64,000 nucleotides of DNA from Sphagnum compactum. Taxonomy: Eukaryota; Bryophyta; Sphagnopsida; Sphagnales. Each line of letters starts with the position of its first letter. Position 1 is the stretch's first letter. Shown piece after piece: positions 62,340 to 64,000 of this stretch. A program made the translations under genes and the position numbers. The notes beneath the pieces were generated by a model. The model was given only the letters and a program-made list of their open reading frames with translations, was not told the DNA's origin and made no database searches. The stretch spans positions 7,874,001 to 7,938,000 of the forward strand of contig OZ234494.1 in the NCBI GenBank assembly GCA_965153455.1. Reading direction: 5' to 3'.

Positions 62340-63180
62340 AAAGTGGCAAAAGTTAAGTGTTTTTTGTTGCCAAAATTCTAATTTTTGTGGCCAGATTCTA
62401 TACTAAGTTCCAGCAGGTAGGTAGCCCAAAATAAAGAAGGAATGCTAAGTGTTTTGTTATGTACTTTCATATTTTCTAATAGCCAAACATGGTTAAATCA
62501 TCTTATGGAGGATCGCCATTTGGGCTACAGTACAAAATTGGAAAATAAAAAACCTGGGTCACCGTCACCGACTCCTCCCACTAACTGAACGTGCTATGAA
62601 GAACATATTGAGGAACACAATGGGAACAGTTATGGGAACCCATTGGGAACACATTGGGAGCCAAGAAAAAATGAAAAAAAATGAGAAAAAAAATATTAAT
62701 TAGGGAAGTTAGAGTAAAATTTACCGTCAGTGAGGAACGCCTCGTTAGGTACGCGTCGTCCCTGATTGTTTAGCGTGGTATCCAAGATCCTCAAAATGCC
62801 GGCGCTAGACTCTACCCAACGCTGTTGCTTAATAAATGCCCAACTGCAGTTACTGTTGCATTCTCTAGACGTGTAGGCGCCAGTATTTTCGCCAAGAAAC
62901 AATTCGCCACTTGGCGACCGAAGAAAATACAGGGCCTGCGATTTTCTGGAAAGGATTTTCTGGGGAAAAATCCTCCCAAATTCGCCAGATTTCTAGGAAA
63001 AACAACTGTTGAGATCGCCATATTTAGACGACTCTATATAGGTCCTTTTGCAAGTTGCCAGTATTCTACTTTTTTTTCTGACCTGTAGCCAGATTTTGGC
63101 TAAGTCCTCTTGTGGAGTATCGCCAGTTCACCTACCTCATGAAATTTGGGGAAAAAAAAACCCCCCTGAAACTTGGCGAA
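62340..63180. other. Segment rich in GCCA/TGGCGA words
   Basis: Variants of TTCGCCA, ATCGCCA, TTGGCGA and TTGCCA recur about a dozen times on both strands, several at 40-60 base spacing (for example 62899, 62911, 62980, 63013, 63117, 63173), up to the R1 copy. Composition differs from the AT-rich spacer on the left. No gene supported; the 87-codon frame at 62825 is unconvincing. Confidence 0.5.
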
Positions 63181-63480
63181 CTTATTAGTGACGGTCAAGT
63201 GTTATTTTTGTCAATTTTGTATTATAGCCAAAGTGGCGATGATCAACAGGCAGATTTAATCAGATTTGGCTTCAAGCTAAATATGAAAGTAAAATTTTGA
63301 AACATCCTTCTATATTTCTGGCTACTCTACATGAAGCATATATAAAAATCTGGCAATTTTTCTTAAATTTTGGTAGAATTATGGCTATTGAAAATCTCGA
63401 CAACCACATGATTTTATCTCTTTTTAAAATTTTATTCTATCTTTTTGGCTATATAAAGCCAGCCAAAACAGATCTGATCT
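63180..63480 (+). promoter_or_regulatory. R1 copy serving as core promoter of the right-end gene
   Basis: Full-length R1: TCAATTTTGTATTATAGCCA, TATGAAAGTAAA, CATCCTTCTATATTTCTGGC, AAATCTGGCAATTTTTC, AATTATGGCTATTGAAAATC, CACATGATTTTA, then GGCTATATAAAGCCAGCC. The TATA box is TATATAAA at 63450-63457. A pyrimidine-rich leader and a gene start follow (ATG 63798). Promoter use is inferred from position and sequence. Confidence 0.6.
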
Positions 63481-63525
63481 TTCTTCTCCCATCCCTTCTT
63501 CTGTTGCATCTCCCCATGTGTCGCT

Positions 63526-63843
63526 TTGCTTCCTGATCCATCTCTCATCTCGATCTTTCCTCTCTTTGATGTTGTTGGAATTGGCTCGGCTTTGTTATTG
63601 GATATGAGCAGCGTCTACAAGTTTCGTGTGGAGGTTTCGCAGCTCAACTGCAGGCATTGCGGGATTTCTTTGATTATTGAAGCGCTTGAAAACCGAGCAG
63701 CATCTCGACGTAAAAGCAAAGAAACTGATTCTGTTGCATTGTGTTGTTGTGACGTTGCGGCACCAGTCGCGGGAAAAAGAAGAAGAAGAAGAAGATCATG
63801 GCAGATGTCGATCAGGGCAGCAGATCTTCTTCTACTCCGGTAG
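63526..63843 (+). other. Upstream ORF overlapping the main start
   Basis: A 105-codon frame beginning in the leader and ending 46 bases inside the putative main CDS, in another frame. It has a further in-frame ATG at 63604 (MSSVYKFRVEVSQLNC). If translated it would compete with the ATG at 63798. It could instead be the real N-terminus of a different model. Confidence 0.3.
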
Positions 63844-63981
63844 CTAATTTCCACACCATGCAGCACGCTCCTCCGGTGGTGAGAGTTGGCAGTTGTGTGA
63901 ACGCGTTCTTGCAGCTGTTCGAACGGAATTCTTTAAGCAAGCGCTTCTCCTTAACTCCTTCCAATCACCGCCTCTCGAGAG
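63798..63981 (+). CDS. First exon of a gene, possibly LONGIFOLIA/TRM-like
   Basis: ATG at 63798, then 61 codons and a consensus donor AGAG|GTATGT. The protein begins MADVDQGSRSSSTPVANFHT and continues to GSCVNAFLQLFERNSLSKRF. The latter resembles the short N-terminal motif G-C-x-x-x-F-L-Q-L-F-D-R-x-x of plant LONGIFOLIA/TON1-recruiting-motif proteins (family knowledge, from memory), which act in microtubule organisation. Only one exon is visible, so the family call is tentative. The rest lies past the right edge. Confidence 0.5.
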
Positions 63982-64000
63982 GTATGTATATATCATTTGC

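Overview
The window is nuclear DNA of a land plant. It is AT-rich, has GT-AG introns with plant-like branch and pyrimidine signals, carries many internal copies of the plant telomere word TTTAGGG, and contains a nucleobase-ascorbate transporter gene of plant type. Long gene-poor spacers, scattered degenerate repeats and few genes fit a large genome. I cannot name the species; nothing in the window forces angiosperm over fern, lycophyte or gymnosperm.

Layout. 1-3.96 kb: twelve exons of a minus-strand nucleobase-ascorbate transporter (NAT) gene, running off the left edge, with microsatellites in introns and 5' UTR. 4.1-5.6 kb: a 178-bp tandem array of a promoter-like repeat (called R1 here), a foldback hairpin, and a 117-bp satellite with embedded TTTAGGG words. 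5.6-23.6 kb: gene desert with two tRNA-like (SINE-type) heads, a ~100-bp tandem array and a strong hairpin. 23.6-28.2 kb: GC-richer palindromic repeats, a 75-bp tandem repeat and a 1.1-kb array of hairpins with a 60-bp period at its start. 28.4-30.1 kb: remains of a gene or element with a C2H2 finger broken by a stop, followed by an intact spliced tail. 28.8-37.8 kb: a repeat landscape built round the word TGCAATACC, with inverted and direct arms. 37.9-49 kb: more dispersed repeats, a five-copy 73-bp array, further R1 copies, one of them followed by a two-exon cryptic gene head at 41.16 kb. 50.8-51.6 kb: a putative terminal-inverted-repeat element. 51.6-54.9 kb: nothing supported.

The right end is the second gene-bearing part. 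A minus-strand gene of unknown function (55.0-56.46 kb) is divergent from a seven-exon plus-strand gene (56.84-59.08 kb) for a ~246-aa protein with Gly-rich hydrophobic segments and a C-terminal coiled coil. A tandemly duplicated hydrophobic-ORF fragment follows (59.6-60.3 kb), also present at 47.6 kb. At 63.2-64.0 kb an R1 copy carries the TATA box of a gene whose first exon ends near the edge.

The most unusual themes are the dispersed R1 family, which ends in a GGCTATA(TA)nGCC core and sits before a gene start at least once, the hairpin array, the TGCAATACC landscape and the broken zinc-finger element. All calls are by eye; no search or folding program was run.
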